Positions 1 to 9,459 of a DNA stretch of 64,000 bases are shown piece by piece (position 1 is the stretch's first letter; every line of letters begins with the position of its first letter). The notes below the pieces were generated by a model that was not told where the DNA came from, made no database searches, and was given only the letters and a program-made list of their open reading frames with translations. Both the position numbers and the translations under genes were made by a program. Source of the DNA: Brevibacterium gallinarum (lineage in GTDB: Bacteria; Actinomycetota; Actinomycetes; Actinomycetales; Brevibacteriaceae); NCBI RefSeq assembly GCF_014836885.1, contig NZ_JACSPY010000006.1:1-64000 (forward strand), read 5' to 3'.

Positions 1-201
1 GGGTCAGGGTGCGTGTCGTTACCCACCTCGATACCGGGGGTCTTCTCTGACCTCAAATCCCGTTCACAACCTCCCGAGGAACTACACCTAGAGGCAGTCG
101 TAGCCATGAGCCGTCTCGCGCAGTTGCGCGATGCAGTCGATCGACTGGAGTCGATCGGGGGTTGTGGACCGGCTCACACGCAGTCTATCGAGAGGCTGTG
201 C

Positions 202-3200
202 CTAGTCTGCAGGAGAGAACAGCTCGCGGACATCGTCGGCAGTCAGCACCGTGCTGAAAGCGCGTCCGTCATCCATGAGGGTGTCGAAGAGCCGGGCCTT
301 CTTCTGCTGCAGGGCCAGCACCTTCTCCTCGATAGTGCCGGCAGCGACGAGCCGGTAGACCATGACATTCTTCGTCTGCCCGATCCGGTGCGTGCGGTCG
401 ATCGCCTGCGCCTCGGCGGCGGGATTCCACCAGGGGTCGAGGAGGAAGACGTAGTCCGCTTCGGTCAGCGTGAGCCCGAACCCGCCGGCCTTGAGGCTGA
501 TGAGGAACACCGGGGCGGTGCCGGAGCGGAAACCGTCGATGACCTCGCTGCGGTTGCGTGTGCTGCCGTCGAGATAGGCGTAGTCGATGCCAGCGGTATC
601 GAGGCGCTCGGCGACGAGTCGCAGACACGAGGTGAACTGGGAGAAGACGATGATCCGGTGCCCTTCGCTCAGCACCTCATCGAGGCCGGAGAACAGCGCT
701 TCGAGCTTGCTGGAGGGCACATCGGCGTATTCATCACTGACGATCTGGGGTGACAGCGCGAGCATCCGCAGGAGGGTGAGCGACCGGAAAACCGTCATCC
801 GGTGCTTGTCGAGATCGCCGACCATGCCGAGGACCTTCTTGCGTTCTCTCTGAAGCACCAGGTCATAGAGCTTCTTGTGCTTGGGTTCGAGAGGCACGTG
901 CAGTTCGTGCTCCTGCTTCGCCGGCAGCTCTGCGGCGACGAGGTCCTTCGTGCGCCTGAGCATGAACGGCCGCACCCGCCGACGGAGCCGCTCCAGGCGA
1001 GCCTGCCGTCCGACATTGAGCCGCTCCTGCACCGCCGCATCGTCGTCCGCAGAAGTGAGGACGCCGGACTCTGCAGTAAGCGCAGCGCCCTTCTCAATCG
1101 GCTTGACGTACTCCTCTTTGAACTTCACCGGTGAGGCGAACAGGCCCGGTGCTGTCAGGGAGAGCAGCGACCACAGATCCGTCAGCGAATTCTCCATCGG
1201 CGTACCGGTGATCGCGAGCGTGAACGGGGAGCGGACTTCCCGGGCGACGCGGTAGGTCTTGGCGGTCTGGTTCTTGACGAACTGTGCCTCATCGAGGACG
1301 AAACCGCCCCACGGCAGTGCGGTGAATTCCTCGCCGTTGATGCGGAAGATCGTGTACGAGGTCAGCACGACATCGGCTTCGGCAATCGCCTCGGCGACCG
1401 GCTGCTTGCGTTTGTGCGTCGTCGTATCGAGCACTGCCACCTTCAGGTCCGGGGTGAAGCGGGCGGCCTCAGCCTGCCACACCGACACCACCGATGACGG
1501 GGCAACGACGAGGAACGGCGGCATCGTCTCACCGGCCTCCGCGGCTCGCGCGCGAGCGTGAGTGATGAGGGTCAGAGTCTGCAGCGTCTTGCCCAGGCCC
1601 ATATCGTCGGCGAGGATCCCGCCGAGGCTGTGCTCCCACAGGAACGCCAGCCACCGGAACCCATCGAGCTGGTAGCCGCGCAGCTCGGCACGCACCCCAG
1701 CCGGCACCTCGGGCGCGGGAAGCTCCTCCAGCGAACCGAGCCGGCCGATCGACTCCCGCCACTCACGCGCGGGGACCGCCTCATCGGCGAGTTCGACGAG
1801 CTCATCCCAGATCGAGACCTGGTGGCGGCTGATCTTCGAGCGCTCAGGCTCCCACTCGCCGAGTGCCTCGGCCTCCTGCAGCAGTTCGCGCAGCCTGTCG
1901 AAGGCCGGATGGTCGAGGGAGAAGAACGTGTTGTCGACAAGCTGCAGATGCGACTTGTGCTGGGCGAGGGCGGCGAACAGGGGAGCGAATGGGATCCTCT
2001 TGCCCTCGATCGTGACTTCGAAGGCGAGGTTGAACCAGTCGCGGTCGTCGGTCGCCTCAGTCGTCACCCGCACCTGCGGGGGCGCGGTGAGCTCGGTGTA
2101 GTCGACGCGCTCGCCGCTGATCTCAACGACGACCTCGGGATGGTCCTCGAGTCGCGGCAGCGCCCGGACTGCGAACTGGGCAGCGTCGATTCCGATCAAA
2201 TGTTCCTCATCGACGGTGGCGGCCGTCGGCCAGATCCGCCGGATCTCCTCGAGTACGGCGCGCTCGAGGTCCGGCTCCCGGTGGTGCCAGCGATTGTGCG
2301 CGAGCGGAAGGCGGCGTTTGGGGCCGTAGTACTCCCACGACCAGGTCAGCAGCAGGGATTGCTTGGGCTCGAACTCAACCTCCACGTGCAGGCGCGGGTC
2401 CCGGAACTCCGGCAGCTCGGCCGAGGCATCGTGGCTGGTGAGCGTGGCCAGCCCCCGCAGTTCGGGGAGGAACTCGGTGAAGAACACCTCGGCGTCGTGA
2501 TCGGGGACGCTGAGCGTCGTGCGGGAGGCGAGCATCTCACCGAGCGGTTCGGAGACTGGGGTGGATGTTTCGGCCAGGGTCAGGCGGAGGGTGTTGCCCG
2601 GCAGTCGGTCGATGAAGGCGATGGCGTTCTCCCCAACGCGGAACACGTGGTCGGGGACGGTACCGGCGAAGTCGATGAGGGCGGTGAAGGCGTAGCCGCC
2701 GGGCTGGCGTACGACGTCGACGATGACGTCGGCGGTCTCGGTCGTCTTCTCCGTTCCCGAGGCGGTGGTGAGGGTGAGTGGGGAATGGGAGCTGACGACC
2801 CGCACTTCGGAGACGACGCCGTGGCCGGTCAGCTCGATGCCGGTGTCCTGAGCGCGGGCGAGCAGCAGCCAGACGAGGGAGGGGTCGAAGGCAGAGAATA
2901 CGGCGGTGTCGGGGTCGCTGCCGTAGGTGTAGCTGCGGGTGGTGTTCTGAGCGTGCAGTTGGCTGAGTACCGCGGTGTGGTCGCGGCGGATACCGGGCGG
3001 ATCGGCGAGGCCGCGGGTGAAGTTGCGCCAGCCGAGCCCGCCTTTGATCCAGTTGTTCCGAGCACCGCGGCGCAGCGGTCGCAGGGTGACGCTGAGGCTG
3101 CCGAGGTCGATACCGGAGAGGTTGACGACATCGGCGCTGGCGAGTGGGCTGCGGTGGCGACCGTGGAACCAGCGGCTGGTGGTGGTCCGCTCGATGTCGA

Positions 3201-3678
3201 AGCCGATCGCCAGCAGTGTGTCCTCGGGGCGTGCTGTGTGTGCGCGCCGGCGGACCTGCAGCTCTGTCAGCATGGCACGCCAGTCGTCGGGACGTTGTGG
3301 AGAGGCGGCGCGTGACGGCACTACATGTTCAAGGCCCGTGCGCGGGCTTGCGGTGTCGTCGCTGTCGCCGTAATCGGCGATGGAGTAAAGGACGGCGCCG
3401 ACGTGCTTGCACTCGTAGCCGACAGGGCAGCTGCAGTCGCTGCTGGCCGGCTCGAAGCAGTTCGGCTCGCTCAGCGCAGCTTCGGTCAGCCAGATCCGGA
3501 CCCGGTAGATGTTCGAACCGCTGCCGACGACCTCCCCGCTGAGAGTCGAATGCTCGGCATCCCAGCTCACACGGCGCACGCGCTGGTCTTCGGCATAGTC
3601 TCGACCGCGCTCAGCCATGACATCGGTGAGGTACTCATCGACATCAGGAGCGAGAATGCGCGGCAGCTTCGAGATCAC
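202..3678 (-). CDS. SWIM zinc-finger SNF2-family DEAD/DEAH helicase
   Basis: An ATP-dependent DNA translocase of the bacterial SNF2 family, about 1158 residues. A SWIM finger lies near residues 80-92 (CSC...CKH, the CxCxnCxH pattern). The C-terminal half carries the helicase core: motif I LADDMGLGKT with its Lys near residue 697, motif II DEAQ near 796, then GGFGLTL, LLDPWWNPA and THRIGQ of motifs V and VI. This domain order is usual for actinobacterial SWIM/SNF2 proteins, whose partners and exact role are unknown. I chose the GTG at 3678. The longer reading from 3753 would begin inside a strong hairpin (3734-3779) that looks like a terminator, and its extra N-terminus is low-complexity. No clear Shine-Dalgarno sequence precedes the GTG. 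The gene is not in an obvious operon. Confidence 0.93.
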   Translation of the reverse strand: MISKLPRILAPDVDEYLTDVMAERGRDYAEDQRVRRVSWDAEHSTLSGEVVGSGSNIYRVRIWLTEAALSEPNCFEPASSDCSCPVGYECKHVGAVLYSIADYGDSDDTASPRTGLEHVVPSRAASPQRPDDWRAMLTELQVRRRAHTARPEDTLLAIGFDIERTTTSRWFHGRHRSPLASADVVNLSGIDLGSLSVTLRPLRRGARNNWIKGGLGWRNFTRGLADPPGIRRDHTAVLSQLHAQNTTRSYTYGSDPDTAVFSAFDPSLVWLLLARAQDTGIELTGHGVVSEVRVVSSHSPLTLTTASGTEKTTETADVIVDVVRQPGGYAFTALIDFAGTVPDHVFRVGENAIAFIDRLPGNTLRLTLAETSTPVSEPLGEMLASRTTLSVPDHDAEVFFTEFLPELRGLATLTSHDASAELPEFRDPRLHVEVEFEPKQSLLLTWSWEYYGPKRRLPLAHNRWHHREPDLERAVLEEIRRIWPTAATVDEEHLIGIDAAQFAVRALPRLEDHPEVVVEISGERVDYTELTAPPQVRVTTEATDDRDWFNLAFEVTIEGKRIPFAPLFAALAQHKSHLQLVDNTFFSLDHPAFDRLRELLQEAEALGEWEPERSKISRHQVSIWDELVELADEAVPAREWRESIGRLGSLEELPAPEVPAGVRAELRGYQLDGFRWLAFLWEHSLGGILADDMGLGKTLQTLTLITHARARAAEAGETMPPFLVVAPSSVVSVWQAEAARFTPDLKVAVLDTTTHKRKQPVAEAIAEADVVLTSYTIFRINGEEFTALPWGGFVLDEAQFVKNQTAKTYRVAREVRSPFTLAITGTPMENSLTDLWSLLSLTAPGLFASPVKFKEEYVKPIEKGAALTAESGVLTSADDDAAVQERLNVGRQARLERLRRRVRPFMLRRTKDLVAAELPAKQEHELHVPLEPKHKKLYDLVLQRERKKVLGMVGDLDKHRMTVFRSLTLLRMLALSPQIVSDEYADVPSSKLEALFSGLDEVLSEGHRIIVFSQFTSCLRLVAERLDTAGIDYAYLDGSTRNRSEVIDGFRSGTAPVFLISLKAGGFGLTLTEADYVFLLDPWWNPAAEAQAIDRTHRIGQTKNVMVYRLVAAGTIEEKVLALQQKKARLFDTLMDDGRAFSTVLTADDVRELFSPAD

Positions 3679-3733
3679 GGAACCATCGTGCCACGAGGCG
3701 CAGACATCACCGTGCGACAGCAGTCGAACTGTG

Positions 3734-3779
3734 GACAGCCCTGTCGTTCGCACACGTGGTGTGGAACGACAGGGCTGTC
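3734..3779. terminator. Strong hairpin between the 73-aa gene and the helicase
   Basis: A perfect 16-bp inverted repeat, GACAGCCCTGTCGTTC at 3734-3749 with its complement at 3764-3779. The loop can add five more pairs (CACAC/GTGTG). It starts 14 bp after the stop of the small gene at 3793-4014 and so fits a terminator for it. There is no good U-tract. Confidence 0.7.
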
Positions 3780-3792
3780 GCGGTTGAGGTGA

Positions 3793-4014
3793 TCAGATGA
3801 TCGGGCGGTGGATCGACAGGGCTCGCAGCTGGGCGGCGTGGCGTTCGCGTTCCACCTGATCGCTGACCTTGCGTTGCAGGATTGCTGCGCGGTGCAGTTC
3901 GACGTGGCTGGGTGCTGGGCGGGGTTTCGGCTTGCGACGGGCCCACCGCAGCACCGAAACGGCAGCGAAGATGACCCACCGGCGGTGTATCGGATATGCA
4001 TGAGCAAATGACAT
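3793..4014 (-). CDS. Small basic hypothetical protein (73 aa)
   Basis: I do not recognise a family. The product has one short hydrophobic stretch (WVIFAAVSVLRW, residues 13-24) followed by a very basic segment (ARRKPKPRP) and a helix-prone C-terminus rich in Gln, Glu and Arg. That could be a small membrane-associated or nucleic-acid-binding protein. AAGGA lies 7 nt before the ATG, which makes it a credible gene although it is short. It ends just before the hairpin at 3734-3779. A 30-codon ORF with a strong ribosome site lies upstream on the same strand and may be its leader. Confidence 0.6.
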   Translation of the reverse strand: MSFAHAYPIHRRWVIFAAVSVLRWARRKPKPRPAPSHVELHRAAILQRKVSDQVERERHAAQLRALSIHRPII

Positions 4015-4266
4015 GAGAAAGTCCTTGGATGACCATTTCGGGCAGGGCGAATAGCCTGCCGTCGAAAACGGAAGTGATGAAAAGAAAGGGAGTCGGCGCG
4101 TTTCAGGAAGACAGCAGTGAATGGCAATTCATGGCATTCGATCATCCATTGATCTGTGTTCTCAATGGTGACGAAGTCGATGAATGACAGATCTGCGACG
4201 ATGCGTGCGGAACGGTTTCCGCAGGTCGTCGGAAGGTGGTGCTCGCTGTGTGCCTGGCGCCGAGTT

Positions 4267-4359
4267 CTACGCGGAGAAGCGAGGCGGGACGCGGCGGCTG
4301 CCCGCCGGGTTGCCGCGATCGGCAGCTCCCGTGGCCGTGAGCGTGGTGAAGATCATCAT
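4267..4359 (-). CDS. Possible 30-codon leader peptide or micro-protein
   Basis: Starts ATG ATG ATC directly behind a near-perfect ribosome site (AAAGGAGG, 8-9 nt before the first ATG) and stops at TAG after 30 codons. The product begins MMIFTTLTATGAAD and ends RRVPPRFSA; it matches no family I know. The strength of the ribosome site is the main argument that it is translated. It sits about 250 bp upstream of the 73-aa gene on the same strand, so it could be a regulatory leader. It could equally be a free-standing micro-protein. Confidence 0.4.
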   Translation of the reverse strand: MMIFTTLTATGAADRGNPAGSRRVPPRFSA

Positions 4360-4732
4360 CGTGCCCGCCTCCTTTCAATTCATTCAGGCGATGTCATAAG
4401 CGACAGCGAATGATGTGGAATCTGTCTGCCGGTCGCATCAGAATGATGTCAAAGAGCAGAAGAAGATTCTGCGACAACGGTAACACGGATCTCTGAGTTT
4501 GCACACCTGGATTCGAGATTTCTTGAATTGCTCGCCCATGCTCGGTTCAGCGTGATTGATCGCTTGCGGTTTCAGGCGGCTGAAGAAGCTGCCGTCTCTT
4601 CAGGTGAGAACACTCGCGGGGTTTACCGGAACTGCCGTACGGTGATCGAACAGTGATGCGCATCACAATAAGTGCCGAGTCAGGCGCACGAATCGGATGA
4701 GCACGGCAATGCGGTCGTGGGAAAGCAGCGGG
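4360..4732. other. 373-bp intergenic region with divergent signals
   Basis: No gene seen. On the minus strand there is a TTGACA hexamer (complement of 4448-4453) and a GCAGAA-N5-TTCTGC palindrome, upstream of the 30-codon ORF. On the plus strand the only clear structure is the palindrome at 4653-4666. A/T content rises around 4370-4560, as in a promoter zone. Confidence 0.4.
4653..4666. promoter_or_regulatory. 14-bp perfect palindrome upstream of the D-aminoacylase operon
   Basis: GTGATGCGCATCAC reads the same on both strands and lies 67 bp before the first gene of the D-aminoacylase/peptide-transport operon. It has the form of a dimeric repressor site. No regulator gene is adjacent, so the cognate protein is unknown. 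Confidence 0.4.
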
Positions 4733-6313
4733 ATGTTCGACATCAGGATCGTAGGCGGCATGGTTGTCGACGGGACAGGAGCACCGGCCGAACCCGGTGA
4801 CCTCGGTATCAAAGACGGAAAGATCGCCGCCGTAGCTGCACCCGGCGCCATCCCTGCAGAGAGCGCGGCCGAGACGGTGGATGCCTCCAACCGGATTGTC
4901 ACACCTGGCTTCATCGACCTGCACAACCACGCGGACTTCACAATTCACGGTTGCCCGGAAGCGCCGTCGCAGATCAGCCAAGGCGTGACGACGCTGCTGC
5001 TGGGCAACTGCGGATCCTCCCCGTTCCCAGCTCCCAACCTCGATGAGGTGCGGCGCACGTGGGGTCACCTCAGCCCGGTCTTCGCGACTCAAGCGACCGA
5101 TGCCGCCGGGTTCCTCGCCGCCACCGCTGCGCTTCCACTTGAGATCAACACCGCGTTCCAGGTCGGGTTCTCAGCTCTGCGTCGAATGGCGATGGGCAAT
5201 GCCTCCAGACCTGCCTCTGCCGACGAGCGGCAGCACATGATCGATGGCGTCCGCACCGCCGCCGATGCCGGCGTCCGAGGATTCTCCACCGGCCTCATCT
5301 ACGCCCCGGGTGCCTATGCGCAGCCTGACGAAGTAGCGGAGATTGTTGCAGCAGCAGCCGAATGCGACCTGCTGTACTCCACCCATATGCGGGACGAGGC
5401 CGACCGCGTGCTCGACTCTGTCCGCGAATCGATCACCGCCGTCGCCGACGCAGGCGGGCGGCTGCAGATCTCCCACCTCAAGGCCACCGACCGCCACAAC
5501 TACGGCCTCGTGCCCGAAGCGCTGGCCCTCATCGAGCAGGCGCACGCCTCCGGCGTCGACGTGACCGCTGACGTCTACCCGTACACGGCCTCAAGCACGA
5601 CCCTGACGTCGCTCCTGCCTGACTGGTCGCTCGAAGACGGGCGCAATGGTCTGCCGAACCGGTTGGCCGATCAGGAGCAGCGAGCCCGCATCCGCGCGGC
5701 TCTGGCAGGCACCATCGACGGACGCTCCGGCGCTGAAGCCGTCGTCATCGCCGCCGTCAGTCCCGACGGCCCCGGTGGATACGAGTGGGTCGTAGGCAAG
5801 AGCCTGGCCGAGATCGGCGAGCAGGACGGGTGCGATCCAGCCGAAGCCGCCCTGCGCATGCTCGCCGCCCACGCCGGAGCCGTCGGAATCATCCACCATT
5901 CGATGTCCGAAGACGACGTCCGCGCTGCCCTTGCCCACCCGCTGGTGGCCGTCGCCTCCGACGGCCACCAGCTCGCCGCGGAAGGGCCCGGCCGACCCCA
6001 CCCGCGCAGCTTCGGAACGTTCACGCGAGTGCTCGGCCACTATGTGCGCGATATCGGTCTGCTCGGCATCGAAGAGGCGGTCCGCAAGATGACGTCCCTG
6101 CCGGCCTCCCGGATGAAGCTCGACGACCGAGGGGTCCTTGCACAGGGTAAGGCTGCCGACATCGCGGTCATCGACCTCGATGCCGTCGCTGACCGCTCCA
6201 CCTTCGACGACCCATGGCAGCTCTCCACGGGTGTCGATGACGTCATCGTCGGCGGCAAGTTCGCTTCCCGGAATGGTCGACTCGTGCGCGGCCAGGGTGG
6301 GAGTGTGCTGTGA
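4733..6313 (+). CDS. N-acyl-D-amino-acid deacylase (D-aminoacylase family amidohydrolase)
   Basis: A metal-dependent amidohydrolase, 526 aa, expected to hydrolyse N-acyl-D-amino acids. The fold's ligands are visible: HNH at residues 64-66 after PGFIDL, Cys93 in LLGNCGSSPFP, His218 in YSTHMRDEAD, His248 in LQISHLKA and a late Asp in VASDGHQ, followed by the family signature PHPRSFGTF. Cys93, His218 and His248 match the spacing of the zinc ligands of characterised D-aminoacylases. Start: the ATG at 4733 has GGGAAAG upstream; the ATG at 4697 adds 12 residues with no homology-like character. It is first in an operon with a dipeptide-type ABC transporter and a second deacylase. The true acyl and amino-acid preference cannot be read from sequence. 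Confidence 0.9.
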   Translation: MFDIRIVGGMVVDGTGAPAEPGDLGIKDGKIAAVAAPGAIPAESAAETVDASNRIVTPGFIDLHNHADFTIHGCPEAPSQISQGVTTLLLGNCGSSPFPAPNLDEVRRTWGHLSPVFATQATDAAGFLAATAALPLEINTAFQVGFSALRRMAMGNASRPASADERQHMIDGVRTAADAGVRGFSTGLIYAPGAYAQPDEVAEIVAAAAECDLLYSTHMRDEADRVLDSVRESITAVADAGGRLQISHLKATDRHNYGLVPEALALIEQAHASGVDVTADVYPYTASSTTLTSLLPDWSLEDGRNGLPNRLADQEQRARIRAALAGTIDGRSGAEAVVIAAVSPDGPGGYEWVVGKSLAEIGEQDGCDPAEAALRMLAAHAGAVGIIHHSMSEDDVRAALAHPLVAVASDGHQLAAEGPGRPHPRSFGTFTRVLGHYVRDIGLLGIEEAVRKMTSLPASRMKLDDRGVLAQGKAADIAVIDLDAVADRSTFDDPWQLSTGVDDVIVGGKFASRNGRLVRGQGGSVL

Positions 6314-6413
6314 TAACGACGCGGCAACGAAACCGCGCAGCGGTTGCCCCACCTGCGACGACAATGCCAGTATGTGATCTACTTCACTCGACTGATCCCC
6401 TCGGAGTCGCGAC

Positions 6414-7358
6414 ATGCTGAGCTATATCGTCAAGCGCATCCTCGCGCTCATCCCCGTGCTCGCCGTCGTTGCGATCGTCGTCTTCTCCCTCGTTCATCTC
6501 ACCCCCGGTGACCCGGCCTCGGTGATGCTCGGACCCAACGCCACCTCCGACCAGGTCGAAGCGCTGCGCTCCGAGATGGGGCTCGACCGACCGCTCGTCG
6601 TGCAGTTCTTCGCGTGGCTCGGCGGCGCGCTGACCGGTGACCTCGGGTACTCCCACTTCATGGGAGCAGCCGTGACGTCAGTCCTGATGGAGCACCTCGG
6701 GCCGACGCTGTCGCTCGCGATCCTCGCCGAGGTCGTCGCGCTCATCATCGCCATTCCCGCCGGCATTATCGCCGCACGCCGACGCGGCACAGCTGTCGAC
6801 CAGGGTTTCATGGCCTTCTCACTGCTCGGCATCTCCGTACCCAGCTTCCTGCTCGGCCTCTTCCTCATGCTCATCTTCGCCGGCTGGCTCGGCTGGCTGC
6901 CGGTCGCCGGTTACCGCGGCCTGGAAGAAGGGCTCGGCACCCATCTGCGCTATCTCATCCTCCCGGCGCTCGCCCTCGGAGCGATGCAGGCCGCACTGAC
7001 AGCCCGCATGACGCGCTCATCGATGCTCGACGTGTTCCGCGCCGGATACATGAAGACGGCTCTGGCCAAAGGCGTGTCCGAACGCAGCCGCGTGTACAAA
7101 CACGGGCTGAAGAACGCCTCGTTCCCCATCCTCACCGTCGTCGGCCAGTCGATCGGCACCCTCATCGCCGGTGCCGCCGTCGTCGAAACGGTCTTCAACA
7201 TCCCGGGCATCGGACAGCTCATCGTCAATTCGGTCGAACGCCGAGACTTCATGGTCATCCAGGGAGTCGTACTCATGATCACGGTGTCCTACATGCTCAT
7301 CAACCTGCTCGTAGACATCCTCTACGGCTTCCTCGACCCACGGGTGCGACTGTCATGA
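6414..7358 (+). CDS. dppB: Peptide ABC transporter permease, DppB/OppB type
   Basis: Inner-membrane permease of a dipeptide/oligopeptide importer, 314 aa. It has the usual six hydrophobic segments, an N-terminal helix (IVKRILALIPVLAVVAIVVF) and the cytoplasmic EAA-type loop around SERSRVYKHGLKNA that contacts the ATPases, followed by the ETVFNIPGIG motif typical of DppB. CGGAG lies 7 nt before the ATG. The gene follows the first deacylase by 100 bp and overlaps dppC by 4 nt (ATGA), so the two are translationally coupled. The transporter presumably imports the substrate of the flanking deacylases. Confidence 0.93.
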   Translation: MLSYIVKRILALIPVLAVVAIVVFSLVHLTPGDPASVMLGPNATSDQVEALRSEMGLDRPLVVQFFAWLGGALTGDLGYSHFMGAAVTSVLMEHLGPTLSLAILAEVVALIIAIPAGIIAARRRGTAVDQGFMAFSLLGISVPSFLLGLFLMLIFAGWLGWLPVAGYRGLEEGLGTHLRYLILPALALGAMQAALTARMTRSSMLDVFRAGYMKTALAKGVSERSRVYKHGLKNASFPILTVVGQSIGTLIAGAAVVETVFNIPGIGQLIVNSVERRDFMVIQGVVLMITVSYMLINLLVDILYGFLDPRVRLS

Positions 7359-8353
7359 CGAAACCAGCCCACACCACACCACAGCACCCCGAACCCGAGG
7401 CGGGCCTCACCCGCGAGACCACCGGCACCTCGGGACCGGCCGGAGGATCCTCCGCAGCGCAGCCCGGTTCGACCGTCGGCCTCGAGCGCTTGAGCATGCG
7501 GCAGCTGGTCTTCCGCAGGGTGACGAGCAACGGCCTCATCATGACCGGCGGCATCATCGTCGTCATCATCGTGCTGCTGACGACGTTCGGCCCGATGGTC
7601 ATCTCCCGCGGTCCCCTGGAGCTCAACATCCAGGACCGACTGCAGGGCCCCAGCGGCGACTACCTTCTCGGCACCGACAACTACGGCCGGGATCTGCTCT
7701 CGCGCGTGCTGCACGGAGCGCGGGTCTCGCTGTTCGTCGGCTTCGCCGTCGCGATCCTCTCCACCGTCATCGGCTACATCATCGGCATGTACTCGGCCTA
7801 CTTCCGGTGGGCCGACGCGATCCTCATGCGGATCTGCGACGGCTTCATGGCCTTCCCCGCCATCCTGCTGGCTATCGCGCTCATGGCCGTGCTCGGTGCG
7901 AAGACCTCGAATGTCGTCATCGCGCTGACAGTCGTCTTCACGCCCTACGTCGCGCGCGTCGTACGCTCGTCCGCTCTGGTGGTCAAGGAGCAGACCTTCG
8001 TCGAAGCGCTGCGCGCCCAGGGCGCCTCATCGAACCGCATCATCTGGCTCAACATGGCGCCCAATGTCGTCTCCCCGGCGATCATCCAGGCAACCTTCAT
8101 CTTCGCTGACTCGATCATCACCGAGGCCGCTTTGTCCTTCCTCGGCGCCGGAGTGCCGCCACCAGCACCGTCGTGGGGCAACATCCTGCTCGACGGCAAG
8201 ACCCTGATCTTCAACAACCCGTGGATGACGATCGTGCCCGGTGCGGCCATCATCCTCACCGTGCTCGGCATCAACCTCCTCGGCGACGGCCTGCGCGACC
8301 TCTTCGACCCGCACACCGGCAAAGCCGTGCGGAAAGGCGGTGGACGGAAATGA
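7355..8353 (+). CDS. dppC: Peptide ABC transporter permease, DppC/OppC type
   Basis: Second permease subunit, 332 aa, partner of DppB. A Pro/Thr/Gly-rich N-terminal tail of about 45 residues precedes the first membrane helix (LIMTGGIIVVIIVLLTTFG). The DppC signature LLGTDNYGRDLLSR is present near residues 107-120, with the EAA loop around RAQGASSNRIIW and the FLGAGVPPPAPSWG segment towards the C-terminus. It overlaps dppB upstream and dppD downstream by 4 nt each. Confidence 0.93.
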   Translation: MTKPAHTTPQHPEPEAGLTRETTGTSGPAGGSSAAQPGSTVGLERLSMRQLVFRRVTSNGLIMTGGIIVVIIVLLTTFGPMVISRGPLELNIQDRLQGPSGDYLLGTDNYGRDLLSRVLHGARVSLFVGFAVAILSTVIGYIIGMYSAYFRWADAILMRICDGFMAFPAILLAIALMAVLGAKTSNVVIALTVVFTPYVARVVRSSALVVKEQTFVEALRAQGASSNRIIWLNMAPNVVSPAIIQATFIFADSIITEAALSFLGAGVPPPAPSWGNILLDGKTLIFNNPWMTIVPGAAIILTVLGINLLGDGLRDLFDPHTGKAVRKGGGRK

Positions 8354-9459
8354 CGACGACAGTCGAACCGAACGGTGCCCACGGCGCCACCGATCCCGAG
8401 GCGCCGGCCCGCGTGATCACGGTCAGCGGGCTGACGACACGGCTGGCGACCGAGCAGGGCGATGTGACTGCTGTCGAGGACATCGACTTCCACGTCGACG
8501 CCGGCGAGGTGCTCGGGATCGTCGGCGAGTCAGGCTGCGGGAAGTCCGTGACCGCAGAGTCCGTCATGCGTCTGCTCGATGAGAAGACCGCTGACTACTC
8601 CGGCACCGTCGAATTCGACGGCACAGATCTCCTGTCCGTCAGCGAGAGCCGGATGCGGCAGTACCGCGGCGGCCGCATCTCGATGATCTTCCAGGATCCG
8701 ATGAGCTCGCTCAACCCCGTCTTCACCGTCGGCCAGCAGCTCATCGAGACGATCCTCATCCACCAGCCGATGTCGAAGGAGGCTGCGAAGCAGCATGCCA
8801 TCGATGCCCTCGAACAGACCGGCATCGCCGACCCGCACGCACGGATCAACGACTACCCCCATCAGCTCTCCGGAGGCATGCGCCAGCGCGTCATGATCGC
8901 CATGGCGCTCATCTGCGAACCGGCGCTGCTCATCGCCGACGAGCCGACGACGGCCCTCGATGTCACCACTCAGGCTCAGATCCTGCGGCTCATCGACGAT
9001 CTGCGCCGGGCGCACGACATGGCCACCATCCTCATCACCCACGACCTCGGAGTCGTGGCAGAGGTCTGCGACCGCGTGATGGTGATGTACCTGGGAGAAG
9101 CTGTGGAAGCCGGACCGGTCCGCGACATCCTCGACAACCCCCAGCACCCTTATACGCGCGGGCTGCTGGCTTCGACGCCGGGAGTGGACACCGATCGCAC
9201 GCAGCCGCTGCCGACCATTCCCGGACGCGTGCCGACTCTCTACGACGTTCCAGCCGGATGCCGGTTCGCTGCACGCTGCCCTTTCGCGGAGGACGCCTGC
9301 CGGGAGAACCGACAGCAGCTGACGGAGATCGCCGCTGGCCGGTCGGTGCGCTGCTGGAAGGCAGTCGACGGTCTCATCGACGCCGAGGCGGGCGCGCCGA
9401 ACGACGGTGAGAGCGCGCCGCCAACGGGAGACCACAGAGCAGAAGGAGGCGAACGATGA
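8350..9459 (+). CDS. dppD: Peptide ABC transporter ATPase, DppD/OppD type
   Basis: ATP-binding subunit, 369 aa. Walker A is GESGCGKS, the ABC signature is LSGGMRQR, Walker B is [12 protein letters not shown] and the switch His is in LITHDLG. The C-terminal oligopeptide-transporter domain has the conserved cysteines [14 protein letters not shown] and a fourth Cys in RSVRCWKA. These correspond to the cysteine cluster of DppD-type ATPases, reported in some family members to hold an iron-sulfur cluster. The ATG at 8350 overlaps the dppC stop (ATGA). The N-terminus is about 20 residues longer than usual and Ala/Pro-rich. Confidence 0.93.
   Translation: MTTTVEPNGAHGATDPEAPARVITVSGLTTRLATEQGDVTAVEDIDFHVDAGEVLGIVGESGCGKSVTAESVMRLLDEKTADYSGTVEFDGTDLLSVSESRMRQYRGGRISMIFQDPMSSLNPVFTVGQQLIETILIHQPMSKEAAKQHAIDALEQTGIADPHARINDYPHQLSGGMRQRVMIAMALICEPALLIADEPTTALDVTTQAQILRLIDDLRRAHDMATILITHDLGVVAEVCDRVMVMYLGEAVEAGPVRDILDNPQHPYTRGLLASTPGVDTDRTQPLPTIPGRVPTLYDVPAGCRFAARCPFAEDACRENRQQLTEIAAGRSVRCWKAVDGLIDAEAGAPNDGESAPPTGDHRAEGGER

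Noticed and set aside
13..753. Plus-strand open frame at the window start
   Set aside because: Mostly opposite the helicase 3' end and lacks motifs. Bases 1-201 themselves show only two short palindromes (116-131 and 134-147).
1558..3315. Long plus-strand open frame opposite the SNF2 helicase (585 codons)
   Set aside because: Antisense shadow of a high-GC gene: acidic, Gly/Glu-rich translation with no family motif, while the minus strand has all helicase motifs.
3679..3753. Upstream start for the helicase
   Set aside because: Would place the start inside the hairpin at 3734-3779 that appears to terminate the preceding gene.
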